This document shows positions 1-8,792 of a stretch of 37,495 nt of DNA, piece by piece. The translations under genes and the position numbers were made by a program. Numbering within the stretch: position 1 is the stretch's first letter; every line of letters starts with the position of its first letter. This DNA is from Candidatus Aquidulcis sp. (GTDB lineage: Bacteria > Chloroflexota > Anaerolineae > UBA4142), in assembly GCA_020723345.1 (NCBI GenBank), contig DYJA01000065.1, positions 1-37,495 on the forward strand, read 5' to 3'. Under the pieces are notes generated by a model. It did no database searches and was not told the DNA's origin. It was given only the letters and a program-made list of their open reading frames with translations.

Positions 1-17
1 GATTCACGTTTTTTCAA
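1..17 (-). CDS. Possible start of a gene running off the left edge
   Basis: On the minus strand a strong ribosome-binding site (GGAGGAG, 28-34) lies 10 bases before a TTG at 17-15, and the open frame then reads Met-Lys-Lys-Arg-Glu to the window edge. It lies about 45 bases after the stop of the beta-helix protein gene, in the same direction, as expected for the next gene of the polysaccharide operon. Too little is visible to name a product. A missing glycosyltransferase would fit the context, but that is only a guess. The call rests on the ribosome-binding site and operon position alone. Confidence 0.3.
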
Positions 18-60
18 GTTGTTAATACTCCTCCACGATTAAGTGGGGTGCTACCAAAAC

Positions 61-2661
61 TTACCTGAAGCAAGGGAACTCGAAAGCCCCAATGTCTGGA
101 GCCGCGCCTTGACAACGCATCGTACCAGCAAAATCAGAAGTCAATCCAGCAACATAGGTTCCGGCATCAATCAAAGGCGAAGAGGAAGACAAATGGAAAT
201 CTCCAGAACCGGAATTTACAAAAACTGGGTCAGCACCTGACCAAGTTGTACTTCCGACATCAATATATGCTCCTGTTCCGCCTTTTCCCGAATCCTTAAA
301 CCAGTTGTTACGCCCAAAAAGGGACGCACCGGCAACAATAAAAACGTCGTTAGCAGCGGAATTGTAAATGACGTTGTTTTTTAGCGTGGCGCTACCGGTG
401 ACATATATGCCGTACCTTCCAGAGCCGAAAATAGTGTTGTAATAGAAATTCAGGTTGGTGCTTCCATGGACGATAATAGCATCTGTTGCTAGACTGTTGA
501 AAATGGAATTATGCAAATCAACGTCTGTGGTATTGCTAGATACGATAACCCCATTCGTTCCTTGAATTCTAAAGCCGCCAATATCTAGATGACTATGATC
601 ATTGGTATCAATTGCGCCGTGAGCATCCAATGGCGACTTGGCAAGTTTCAAGTCATCGATGTAATAGGTAATTGGATTCTGAGAGTTATAGAAGTAAATG
701 TCATTCATTTTTCCGCCGGTAGTAACCGTCTTTATTCCATTGGCGTTGATCCAGAGAGCGTTATCCACATACAGTTTGATGCTCCCTCTGGTTGAATGAA
801 GATAGTCCTCGATATAAATCTTGTGCCAAGTTCCACTAGCTAAACTGCGTCTAGCCGGAATATTCCAGGAACTCCAAGCAGGAACGTTTAAGACAATTTC
901 GTTGAGCAGGTTGCTAGTACTTTGAGGGTAGAGCATCATTTTTACTTCGTAATTCGAGTTGTCTAATAAGCGAAGCATGGTTGGATCACTGCGTGATGTT
1001 TGGTCTGTCGGATAATATACCCAATAACTGAGGTACATCGTGTCGCCTTCGTTAATATCGATTCCGGCTACGTTCTTCAGGCGTAGATAAACTGTCCCTG
1101 ATCCTTCTCGAGCAACTTTCGCAGATTGAGTGCCGTTATGAACGATTGACGTATCGGCAGTGACTGCTCCTCCGGTTTCGCCGATGGTGAAATTCCACAA
1201 ACCTTTTGCAGACTCGAATGTCTCTATGAGCGCGGGAGCATTCGCAGCATTTCCTCCGACGAATGTAGACGTAGTATTGCCGCGAAGTGAGATTTTGCTT
1301 GTGGCATTTCCGCTCCATCCAACAAGCAGGGGCTCCGTGTAGGTGCTACTACCAAGAAACTGCACAGCATCTCCGGGTTGAATGTCCAGCATTTCGAGAT
1401 AATTAAGTGTTTTTATCGGCTTTGATCGAGAGATGCCAAAATTGGTCCAATCAACACCATTTGTTCCATCTACATAGAATGTTGCGTTTGTAGGCATAAC
1501 TCTGCCGATTGTGGCTCTTAGGTCCGACCTACCCCAGCCACTGCCACCACCATATAACCCGCTCCAATTCGAGGCATAGTGTGATGCTAGACCCGTATGA
1601 GCCATACCTTTTGATGTGGAACTGCTCCCGAAATCCTTGACCATTGTCCAAGTTGTTCCGTGGTCGCTTGACGCCACTATCCGATTCACAAAGTTGTTTG
1701 CGCAGGACCATTCGTTTATGCCAATTGAACTGAAGATGATATTCCCAGCATCGTCCACATCAGCCCATTGCCAGACTGTACATCCCTCCAGGGGGTAGAC
1801 AACTTCTATGGTTTGAGTTGTATTATTGTCAGTTATTCTGGCAATGGCTCGGGTCTTTGTTCCGCGTGGTGAGTGCATATCCATGCCCACATAAAGATAG
1901 CGAGCATCCGAGGTCATCGCCGTAACTTCTACAGGAGTTCCATCCGAAAAGGTTGGAAGGATGAAGACAAAGTCGCTGGCGGAAATTCCGTCGGCGTTTA
2001 TTTTGTCAGACGGGAGTTTTAGTATTCCGCGATCTTGATCTCCAATCGCTACGTACAACGCGTCGCGGTATGGATCGTAATAGACATTGTGAATATGATC
2101 TTCTGGCGGTGCCCAATTTGCTACATTTGTCCAAGTCCCGTTTGGTCTTCTTCGCCATAGATGAGCGCCTGTCGTGTTACTATGCGATGTATACTCGCCC
2201 GCCCAAACATTGCCGTACTTGTCTTCCGTGAAATTCCATATCTTGCCGCCTCCTGTTACATCCACAAATTGCTGGACTGGAGTAAAGTTCAGACCATCCG
2301 TGCTTTCAAAAATAAACGAATAAGGAGTGTTTGACCTGTTATAATCAGCCCGTACTCCACCAACATAAACAATGCCTCTACTGTCGAGGAACATATTCCC
2401 CATGTAATCAGATCTGGGAAATTTTGTCGGGTCGGTAGTCGAATGCCACCTGGTTCCATCGAACATCAAAGTGCCATAGATCTGGCTAATACTTGAAATC
2501 CTATCTTTCTGTATCATCATCGCGCCAGCGCGGTAGGCGTATGAGGCAACCCCCTTATCGACCTGAGCCCACCTTAGTCCGGCAGTACTATCAATGGAAC
2601 CCTGGGGGATCAAGAATAGGGGCGCAAAGATAAAAAAAGAGAAAAGGATACGCACTGGCAT
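61..2661 (-). CDS. Secreted multidomain beta-propeller / LamG-like / beta-helix protein
   Basis: A protein of about 866 residues with an N-terminal signal peptide (PVR then a hydrophobic FSFFIFAPLFLI stretch). Residues about 30-400 carry propeller-type repeats, with an Asp-box-like SSDHGTTW near 345. A segment starting at FYVDGTNG (about 395) looks like the opening of a parallel beta-helix (DUF1565-like). It is interrupted by a LamG/concanavalin-like domain (about 480-690). The rest is a beta-helix ending in DIGAFEF, typical of choice-of-anchor-Q secreted proteins. The ATG at 2661 overlaps the capG stop (TAATG), so it is probably translationally coupled; an upstream in-frame GTG at 2676 would add five residues. 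The location suggests an extracellular protein that binds, trims or cleaves the exopolysaccharide. No catalytic residues could be assigned, so the enzyme role is inference. Confidence 0.75.
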   Translation of the reverse strand: MPVRILFSFFIFAPLFLIPQGSIDSTAGLRWAQVDKGVASYAYRAGAMMIQKDRISSISQIYGTLMFDGTRWHSTTDPTKFPRSDYMGNMFLDSRGIVYVGGVRADYNRSNTPYSFIFESTDGLNFTPVQQFVDVTGGGKIWNFTEDKYGNVWAGEYTSHSNTTGAHLWRRRPNGTWTNVANWAPPEDHIHNVYYDPYRDALYVAIGDQDRGILKLPSDKINADGISASDFVFILPTFSDGTPVEVTAMTSDARYLYVGMDMHSPRGTKTRAIARITDNNTTQTIEVVYPLEGCTVWQWADVDDAGNIIFSSIGINEWSCANNFVNRIVASSDHGTTWTMVKDFGSSSTSKGMAHTGLASHYASNWSGLYGGGSGWGRSDLRATIGRVMPTNATFYVDGTNGVDWTNFGISRSKPIKTLNYLEMLDIQPGDAVQFLGSSTYTEPLLVGWSGNATSKISLRGNTTSTFVGGNAANAPALIETFESAKGLWNFTIGETGGAVTADTSIVHNGTQSAKVAREGSGTVYLRLKNVAGIDINEGDTMYLSYWVYYPTDQTSRSDPTMLRLLDNSNYEVKMMLYPQSTSNLLNEIVLNVPAWSSWNIPARRSLASGTWHKIYIEDYLHSTRGSIKLYVDNALWINANGIKTVTTGGKMNDIYFYNSQNPITYYIDDLKLAKSPLDAHGAIDTNDHSHLDIGGFRIQGTNGVIVSSNTTDVDLHNSIFNSLATDAIIVHGSTNLNFYYNTIFGSGRYGIYVTGSATLKNNVIYNSAANDVFIVAGASLFGRNNWFKDSGKGGTGAYIDVGSTTWSGADPVFVNSGSGDFHLSSSSPLIDAGTYVAGLTSDFAGTMRCQGAAPDIGAFEFPCFR

Positions 2662-3782
2662 TAGCTCTTTCGCCACACAAACCGGTTGACGTAGTCGGTA
2701 TAACTCAAAATCACCCGCACCACTTTTTCTGAAACATTGGGCGCGGTATAGTCAGCCACCATCCGCAATGTGCGATCTTCGCCGCGTCCCTGCGTCTGCA
2801 ATATCTTGAGTCCATCCAGCACTCGCTCGAGTTCCAGCCCTGTCAACATGACGGCGCCTTCTTCCATCCCCTCCGGGCGCTCATGTGCATTCCGGATATT
2901 CAACGCCGGGAAATTTAGGATGGAGGATTCTTCCGTGATCGTGCCACTGTCCGAGAGCGTGGCGATGGCGTGCAGCTCTAGACTCACATAGTCGCAAAAG
3001 CCCAACGGCTTGAGCAGTTCCACTTGGGCGCGCAACTTGACGCCCAGCTCATCCATTTTTTTGCGTGTTCGCGGATGAGTGGACACAATGATGCGCTTTT
3101 CGTAACGCTCTGCGATGCCGTTTAATACGTCAATCAGCTTCTCGAACTGTTCCGGAAAATCAATATTCTCTTCCCGGTGTGAACTGACCACAAAATAATT
3201 CTGGTCTTGCAGACCAAGCCGCGCCAGCACATTCGAGGCGTTGATTTTGGGCAGATAGTAATGCAAGACCTCGTACATCGGGCTGCCGGTTTTGATCACC
3301 CGGTCCGGCAGCAAACCCTCGCGCAGCAGGTACTCGCGCGAGATGGTGCTGTAAGGCAAGTTAATATCGCTAATGTGATCAACGATCCGGCGGTTGATCT
3401 CCTCCGGCACCCGCTGATCAAAGCAGCGATTGCCGGCTTCCATGTGAAATACGGGGATCTTGCGGCGCTTGGCTGAAATTGCTGCCAGGCAGCTATTGGT
3501 ATCGCCCAGGATCAGCACCGCGTCAGGTTTTAGCTCAGCCAAAACATCATCCGCCCGGCTAATCACCAAGCCAATCGTCTCCGCCGCGTTTTTGCCCGCG
3601 GCATTGAGAAAGTGGTCTGGTTTGCGGATTTCCAAATCATCGAAAAAGATCTGGTTCAGCTCATAGTCATAGTTTTGACCGGTATGGATAATGGCATGGT
3701 CAACGTAGCGATCGAGCGCCGCCATGACGCGCGAAAGCCGGATGATTTCTGGTCGAGTGCCGACGATGGTTGCAACTTTCAT
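2661..3782 (-). CDS. capG: UDP-N-acetylglucosamine 2-epimerase family, CapG/FnlC type
   Basis: A non-hydrolysing UDP-HexNAc 2-epimerase of 373 residues. It opens with [17 protein letters not shown], the family signature, followed by [18 protein letters not shown], and carries SSHREENID and [13 protein letters not shown] further on (UDP-binding and catalytic segments). The [11 protein letters not shown] form is typical of the CapG/FnlC/WbjD branch, which epimerises C2 in the last step of UDP-N-acetyl-L-fucosamine synthesis. It sits directly after CapE and CapF homologues, which supports that assignment over the WecB reaction (UDP-GlcNAc to UDP-ManNAc). ATG at 3782 is chosen; a TTG two codons upstream (3788) is also open. 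The ribosome-binding site is weak. It is cytoplasmic. Confidence 0.9.
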   Translation of the reverse strand: MKVATIVGTRPEIIRLSRVMAALDRYVDHAIIHTGQNYDYELNQIFFDDLEIRKPDHFLNAAGKNAAETIGLVISRADDVLAELKPDAVLILGDTNSCLAAISAKRRKIPVFHMEAGNRCFDQRVPEEINRRIVDHISDINLPYSTISREYLLREGLLPDRVIKTGSPMYEVLHYYLPKINASNVLARLGLQDQNYFVVSSHREENIDFPEQFEKLIDVLNGIAERYEKRIIVSTHPRTRKKMDELGVKLRAQVELLKPLGFCDYVSLELHAIATLSDSGTITEESSILNFPALNIRNAHERPEGMEEGAVMLTGLELERVLDGLKILQTQGRGEDRTLRMVADYTAPNVSEKVVRVILSYTDYVNRFVWRKS

Positions 3783-3824
3783 AGCCAAATGTTCTGCTCG
3801 GAAGCGAATTCTGCCAAGCCGCGG

Positions 3825-4934
3825 TCACACATTTTCAGAGTAGGTATCGGGCTGGTTGGGATCAAACACTTGGTCCGCCCAAAAAAGCGTCACGACTTCC
3901 GCGTCGCCTACGTTTTGGATGGAATGGGTATAGCCCGGGGGAATATCTACTACGCGGTAATCCTCGCCGCGCACGCGATATTCAACTACTTGAGTTTCGA
4001 GAATGTGTCGCAGGCGGATGACGGCTTCGCCCTGCAACACCAAGAACTTTTCCGCCTTGGTATGATGGTAGTGATTGCCACGCGTGATGCCGGGATGGGT
4101 GCGCGATACGAAGATTTGCCCGATCCCCGGGGCTTTGATAAATTCTGCCAGGTTGCCGCGCTGGTCCGCCTTAGCCACCAACTGATAGCCAAAATCTGCT
4201 TGGTCAAGATAACTAGTATAGGTGGCGTAAAGTGCGCGGATGAAGGGCTGAGAAAAATCGGGCACCTGGAGATTAGAGCGCATTTGTCGAAACGACCGGA
4301 TGGTCTCCGCCAGTTTACCCAGCGTGATCTGATAAGATACGAGTGGCTTGGCGTAACGAAAGCCCGGAACGTTCGGGACAAGCTCTGTCAGAAAAGCGCT
4401 CACCACATCGTCAACATAGGTCAGTTCCATTTCGCGGGCTGGATCGGAAATGGCAATGGGCAGATCATGGGCAAGGTTGTAGCAAAAGGTCGCCGTCACC
4501 GCGTTGTAGTTGGGCTTGCACCACTTGCCAAACAAATTCTTGAGCCGGTACACCGCCACTTCTGCTCCCGCGACTGTTGCATAGTCCCGCAAAGCATCCT
4601 CGGCTTCGCGTTTACTAATCCCATAGGGATTATCCAACTCGGCTTGGATCGAAGAAGTAAAAACGATCTTTGGCGCGCGTTTTAGTCCGCGGAGGATCGA
4701 ACAAAGCTCAGCGGTGAACCCCACATTTCCGGTTTGGTACTCTGTTATCTCTTTGGGTCGATTCACGCCCGCCAAGTGAAAAACAATTTCGGCTGTGGTC
4801 AGCGCCTGCCGCAGTTCCTCAGGCGAATTACCCAGATCATATTCGTACAGAACCACCTGTTCCTGTCGGCGCAGCGCCGCGCCCAAATTCTTGCCGACAA
4901 ACCCTTTAGCCCCGGTTACCAAAACGGTTGGCAC
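3825..4934 (-). CDS. capF: CapF-type bifunctional UDP-sugar epimerase/reductase
   Basis: A 369-residue protein close to the usual CapF length. The N-terminal Rossmann domain starts PTVLVTGAKGFVGKNLG and carries YGISKREAED, the SDR Tyr-x3-Lys motif. A C-terminal cupin domain contains GNHYHHTKAEKF, whose histidines bind the metal. In the known pathway the cupin domain epimerises the CapE product and the SDR domain reduces it with NADPH to UDP-2-acetamido-2,6-dideoxy-L-talose. The frame is open from a GTG at 4952 that overlaps the capE stop (GTGA). The GTG at 4934, however, has AGGGGG nine bases upstream and gives the family N-terminus, so it is preferred. The gene is coupled with capE and capG. 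Confidence 0.93.
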   Translation of the reverse strand: MPTVLVTGAKGFVGKNLGAALRRQEQVVLYEYDLGNSPEELRQALTTAEIVFHLAGVNRPKEITEYQTGNVGFTAELCSILRGLKRAPKIVFTSSIQAELDNPYGISKREAEDALRDYATVAGAEVAVYRLKNLFGKWCKPNYNAVTATFCYNLAHDLPIAISDPAREMELTYVDDVVSAFLTELVPNVPGFRYAKPLVSYQITLGKLAETIRSFRQMRSNLQVPDFSQPFIRALYATYTSYLDQADFGYQLVAKADQRGNLAEFIKAPGIGQIFVSRTHPGITRGNHYHHTKAEKFLVLQGEAVIRLRHILETQVVEYRVRGEDYRVVDIPPGYTHSIQNVGDAEVVTLFWADQVFDPNQPDTYSENV

Positions 4935-4943
4935 GATCTGTTT

Positions 4944-4949
4944 CCCCCT
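4944..4949 (-). promoter_or_regulatory. Ribosome-binding site deciding the capF start
   Basis: AGGGGG on the minus strand, nine bases before the GTG at 4934. It overlaps the last codons of capE. It favours the 4934 start over the upstream GTG at 4952, which overlaps the capE stop but has no comparable site. Confidence 0.5.
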
Positions 4950-5974
4950 CACACTTCGATTCGCTCACCCCGCATGGCTCGCTGTACACAGTCCAACTTT
5001 AACAAGAGTTTCATCACGCCCTCTCCGTCCAATTGACAAGTGTTGTGCGAATTGTAGTCGTGTTGGAAAGAGACTTGTGTTTCTCCTTCGGTGAAATAGC
5101 TAGCATAATTCAAGTCGCGCCCATCTGTAGGCACGCGGTAGTAATCGCCCAGGTCATCCGCCCGTGCCATTTCCTCACGCGTCAGTAGCGTCTCGTAGAG
5201 TTTCTCACCATGCCGCGTGCCAATCACCGCGACTGGGTTATCTGCTTTCAAGAGTTTTTTCAGCGTCAATGCCAAAGTTTCGATGGTCACCGCTGCTGCT
5301 TTTTGGACGAAAATGTCGCCGGGTTTGCCGTTCTGAAATGCGTAGAGTACCAGATCAACCGCGTCATCAATCGTCATCATAAAGCGGGTCATGTTCGGAT
5401 CGGTAATAGTGAGCGGCTTGCCGGCTTGGATTTGCTGGATGAAAAGAGGAATCACCGATCCTCGCGAGCCCATCACATTCCCATAGCGTGTGCCGCAGAA
5501 AATGGTTTGCGTGTCGCCATACAGGCGGGCTTTGGCGACCATGATCTTTTCCATCAGCGCCTTGGACATTCCCATCGCATTGATTGGGTACACTGCCTTG
5601 TCGGTGCTGAGCAGGATCATGTTCCGGACACCGCACGCCAGAGCAGCATTCATAGCATTCTCGGCGCCCAGCGTATTGGTCTGTACGGCTTCCAGCGGGA
5701 AGAATTCACAGGACGGCACTTGTTTGAGCGCAGCCGCATGAAAAACATAGTCCACGCCTTGCATCGCGGGGAGCAGACTATTGTAGTTACGCACATCGCC
5801 GATAAAGAACTTGACTTTCGGGTTCTTTAGCGCGAGTCGCATATCTTCCTGTTTTTTCTCATCGCGACTAAAGACCCGGATTTCTTTGATGTCCGTGTGC
5901 AAGAACCGGCGCAGGACTGCATTCCCAAAAGTACCCGTGCCGCCTGAAATAAACAAGGTTTTTGAGTCAAACAT
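4949..5974 (-). CDS. capE: CapE-type UDP-GlcNAc 4,6-dehydratase / 5-epimerase
   Basis: A 341-residue extended SDR enzyme. The dinucleotide-binding motif is ISGGTGTFGNAV (residues 9-20), followed by FSRDEKKQ, which is characteristic of the FlaA1/CapE/FnlA group. The usual Tyr-x3-Lys is replaced by Met134-x3-Lys138 in NAMGMSK. This swap is known in the CapE branch and separates it from FlaA1/PseB dehydratases. It converts UDP-GlcNAc to UDP-2-acetamido-2,6-dideoxy-beta-L-arabino-4-hexulose, the first step of UDP-L-FucNAc synthesis. The ATG at 5974 has AAGGGGAG seven bases upstream. The C-terminal NSHNTCQLD segment is also family-typical. It is followed immediately by capF and capG in pathway order. 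Confidence 0.93.
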   Translation of the reverse strand: MFDSKTLFISGGTGTFGNAVLRRFLHTDIKEIRVFSRDEKKQEDMRLALKNPKVKFFIGDVRNYNSLLPAMQGVDYVFHAAALKQVPSCEFFPLEAVQTNTLGAENAMNAALACGVRNMILLSTDKAVYPINAMGMSKALMEKIMVAKARLYGDTQTIFCGTRYGNVMGSRGSVIPLFIQQIQAGKPLTITDPNMTRFMMTIDDAVDLVLYAFQNGKPGDIFVQKAAAVTIETLALTLKKLLKADNPVAVIGTRHGEKLYETLLTREEMARADDLGDYYRVPTDGRDLNYASYFTEGETQVSFQHDYNSHNTCQLDGEGVMKLLLKLDCVQRAMRGERIEV

Positions 5975-6035
5975 CTGGGCACTCCCCTTCCAACGCCGGT
6001 TGCTAGTGCATGTTTGACATCCCGGTTGTGAATCC

Positions 6036-6069
6036 AGACCTATCAGGTTTCCGAAAACCTGACAGGTCT
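6036..6069 (-). repeat. Intergenic hairpin between wzx and capE
   Basis: A 15-base inverted repeat with one mismatch (AGACCT.TCAGGTTT on the plus strand) surrounds a four-base loop. As minus-strand RNA the loop region reads UUUCGGAAA, a stable UUCG-like cap. It lies between the wzx stop (6102) and the capE ATG (5974). No T-tract follows it, so it is not a standard intrinsic terminator. It may be an mRNA processing or stability element that sets capEFG apart, or a dispersed palindrome. A small palindrome (AACCAA-C-TTGGTT, 6075-6087) lies just upstream. Confidence 0.6.
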
Positions 6070-6101
6070 ATGCAAACCAACTTGGTTAAAGATGCGCTAG
6101 G

Positions 6102-7412
6102 TCAGTTGGCAGATCGTAAAGCAGTTGAACCGGCTGTCGGCACAAGCAACTTGGTGTATTTTCTATAATTCCAGTACATGACTCCCGGGTATACAAAGCC
6201 AACTGCCATATTAGTCGCAATTGCGCCCCAAGCACCCCACAAAGGTACCAAAATGAAAAAACCCAACACGTTCACGATCCCAACTATTACTGCGGTATTG
6301 CGGAGGGCGGCACCTTTACCGTGTGCCCCCATAAAGCGATTGTAGAAATCGCCAAAGCCGTATAACACTGCACCCAAAGCAACTACGCGCGCCATCGGAC
6401 TGACGGCGGCAAAAGCTTTCGTGTAAAGCCACGCCAACGGCTCGCCCAAGAAGACAAAGATGGCAACAAAAGCCAGGAGTGCAGCGCCCGCGGTGGCTAG
6501 AGTCACCTTACTTGAAATTCGGCGCTGGTTCGCGAATTCCTTGAATGACGAAGCGGCTACAGCATTCGGGATCATTTTTAGCGGGTCGGTCAGGGTCAGC
6601 GCGAGAGAGTAAAACCCTACCGCCGTATTGTCCACCCAATATGCGATTGCCAAGCGATTGAGTTGCCCGGTCGCCACCCCGGCTAACGTCCCTACATAAA
6701 TCTGCCAGCCATAATTTCTATGTTGTTTCTGGATCTCACCTCCCCATCGCCGTATTGAAGCAAAGCGCGGTCTCGCCGCCCAAATCAAGCCGAACACAAC
6801 CACCAGTATGGTAATCTGTTGTAAGAACAGAATAGTGGCGGCGGAAATCCGGTCTTTGGGGAAAACCAGCACGATCAATAAATATAAACTGGCGGGCAAT
6901 GTGTTCAAGAGCGCCAGCCGATATACTTGGTTTGTGCTTTGATAGATCCACAGCAAAGCGCTCTGGAGTGGGAAAACTATAGCGAATGGTGACATGCTGA
7001 TCATCACCAGAGCCAGATTCGTTCGAAAGAGCCAATCGATAGGATACGCTGCCAGAACGCAAGTGAGTCCGATGACACTCCCAATTCCTACTCCCCCAAG
7101 AATCATCGTCCCGATAATCTCGCGTTGACTCTGGCGATCCCTGTGTTGGAGCAACACTAAACTGCCGGTATTGTGGTATCCAACCATTAGCAGCGTGGTC
7201 AGCAGTGCCCAAAGGGTCTGGACAAACTTTACGTCTCCATAAAGGGCAGGCCCCAACACGCGTGTTGTGATCAGGTTGGAGAGAAAACTTATTCCCATCG
7301 CCCCCAACATAGACGCGAAAAGCGTTCCAGACTGAACTGCGCGAGTATTGGAAACTAACTTGACATGCTCATTGATTTGAAACACTTTATCGGCTTTGCT
7401 TTGTAGTTCCAC
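6102..7412 (-). CDS. wzx: Wzx-type lipid-linked oligosaccharide flippase
   Basis: A 436-residue polytopic membrane protein of the polysaccharide transport (MVF/MATE-like) family. After a polar N-terminus of about 25 residues it has the characteristic SGTLFASMLGAMGISFLSNLIT segment followed by TRVLGPALYGDVKF, and roughly a dozen hydrophobic spans to the end. It would flip undecaprenyl-linked repeat units across the cytoplasmic membrane for Wzy polymerisation. It starts with GTG at 7412, preceded by GGGGGT. It is 24 bases after wzy and in the same operon, which matches a Wzx/Wzy-dependent pathway. Confidence 0.85.
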   Translation of the reverse strand: MELQSKADKVFQINEHVKLVSNTRAVQSGTLFASMLGAMGISFLSNLITTRVLGPALYGDVKFVQTLWALLTTLLMVGYHNTGSLVLLQHRDRQSQREIIGTMILGGVGIGSVIGLTCVLAAYPIDWLFRTNLALVMISMSPFAIVFPLQSALLWIYQSTNQVYRLALLNTLPASLYLLIVLVFPKDRISAATILFLQQITILVVVFGLIWAARPRFASIRRWGGEIQKQHRNYGWQIYVGTLAGVATGQLNRLAIAYWVDNTAVGFYSLALTLTDPLKMIPNAVAASSFKEFANQRRISSKVTLATAGAALLAFVAIFVFLGEPLAWLYTKAFAAVSPMARVVALGAVLYGFGDFYNRFMGAHGKGAALRNTAVIVGIVNVLGFFILVPLWGAWGAIATNMAVGFVYPGVMYWNYRKYTKLLVPTAGSTALRSAN

Positions 7413-7436
7413 GAAGTAACCCCCAACATTCTCATA

Positions 7437-8783
7437 CTATGCGCCCTGACGGCGTTCTTGATACAGGGTATGCCCAACAAAACACCCCATCAGCCAACCT
7501 CCCAGGAGAATAATTTGCCCGGTTGTAGCCGCGAAATCTTCGGTCAGGTTGTAAAGAATCAAGACCGCAGCTAGAAGAGGTAGTATAAAAGTCTCCAGGT
7601 TCGAAGTTACAGCGCGGCGAGCAGAGACTACTAAAAAGCTGAACAGCATGCCGCCGAAAGCCAACCCTCCTGCAATACCAAATCGTACCGCTGCAGACAG
7701 AAATCCATTGTGGATCGTATATCCAATCCCGCCTGACCTGAGGTCTAAACCATAATTGTAGAATTCTTGATTATAGATAGGGGAACCAATGGTCTCCCCC
7801 AATCCTAGAGGGTATTTGGGCATGAGCCAGACAGCGAACTCATTGAATGCGATGCGGTCACTCAGCGTATCAGCCATTAGTCTGCCCGTCACAAACTTTT
7901 GGGGTAAATAATAAGAAACTATTTCTGACCAAGGCATCCAAATCACGAGCGCAAGACCAAGACCCGTCATCACAATTCCCACATTCCGCCATACCGAGTC
8001 TTCCCATTTTCGAATGATGAGTACGCCTACGATGGCTAGGAGAAATCCTGCCCAGGGCATCCGTTGAAATGTCACGACAACCGATATTCCAAATAAGGTC
8101 GCCAAACCAATCCAATGCCACAATGGACGTCCATTCTGCCACAAACCAACAGCAATCGTCGCAAAAGTGAGGTACATCGCGTGTTCATATTCTTCGCCAA
8201 ATGCTCCTGTACTTCTGCCAACATTGGCAAACGCACTGCGAAAAGAGCCTCCCACTCTGAAGAAATATGGATCATAATCAAACTGAATGATTGCCACCAA
8301 AGCCGAAAAGATTCCTAGCACTATGATCCCACGCTCAATCACACGATAATCATCTCGAGACAAGTAATCACGCGCCGAAAAATAGAATACTCCAAATGCT
8401 AATTGCTTTTCTACCCCGCTAACTACCTGTTTTATGCCCAGACTTTCGTAATTGATTGCTATGGCAAAAATCGATGCCGCGACATAGGCGACCAGGAATT
8501 TTTCAAAGGAGGAAAGCGGGGCGAAAGAACGTTTCCGAAGCGCTTCTGGCACCAGCCGATTTAATACCAATGCTGGCAGTACGACTAGCAACATCATGCG
8601 CGTCGGCTGCAAATCAAAATAACCCCCAACGTGCGGCATAATTTCTTCCTGCACCAAAACGGGATAAGCCATCAGCCACAAGAGAAAAATCGCGACCAGT
8701 GGTCGATTATCGGCTTTGGTGGTAAGTGCTAACACCAGTGGAATTATGATGATCAGATAGATGCCAATAATTAGGAGTGACAT
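7437..8783 (-). CDS. wzy: Wzy-like polysaccharide polymerase / O-antigen ligase family membrane protein
   Basis: A 448-residue integral membrane protein with about ten or more hydrophobic segments, beginning LLIIGIYLIIIIPLVLAL. A large hydrophilic loop near residues 290-370 contains IAFNEFAVWLMPKYPLGLGE and GGIGYTIHNGFLSAAVRFG. A loop with an HN motif placed before the last membrane helices is typical of the Wzy/WaaL (O-antigen ligase) superfamily. Next to wzx it is most likely the repeat-unit polymerase, though ligase activity cannot be excluded from sequence. The ATG at 8783 follows a weak GAG-type site and lies nine bases after the upstream epimerase gene. Confidence 0.8.
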   Translation of the reverse strand: MSLLIIGIYLIIIIPLVLALTTKADNRPLVAIFLLWLMAYPVLVQEEIMPHVGGYFDLQPTRMMLLVVLPALVLNRLVPEALRKRSFAPLSSFEKFLVAYVAASIFAIAINYESLGIKQVVSGVEKQLAFGVFYFSARDYLSRDDYRVIERGIIVLGIFSALVAIIQFDYDPYFFRVGGSFRSAFANVGRSTGAFGEEYEHAMYLTFATIAVGLWQNGRPLWHWIGLATLFGISVVVTFQRMPWAGFLLAIVGVLIIRKWEDSVWRNVGIVMTGLGLALVIWMPWSEIVSYYLPQKFVTGRLMADTLSDRIAFNEFAVWLMPKYPLGLGETIGSPIYNQEFYNYGLDLRSGGIGYTIHNGFLSAAVRFGIAGGLAFGGMLFSFLVVSARRAVTSNLETFILPLLAAVLILYNLTEDFAATTGQIILLGGWLMGCFVGHTLYQERRQGA

Positions 8784-8792
8784 GACAATTCT

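Noticed and set aside
3612-4685. A 357-codon plus-strand frame across capF and capG
   Set aside because: It overlaps two well-supported genes on the other strand and shows no family features.
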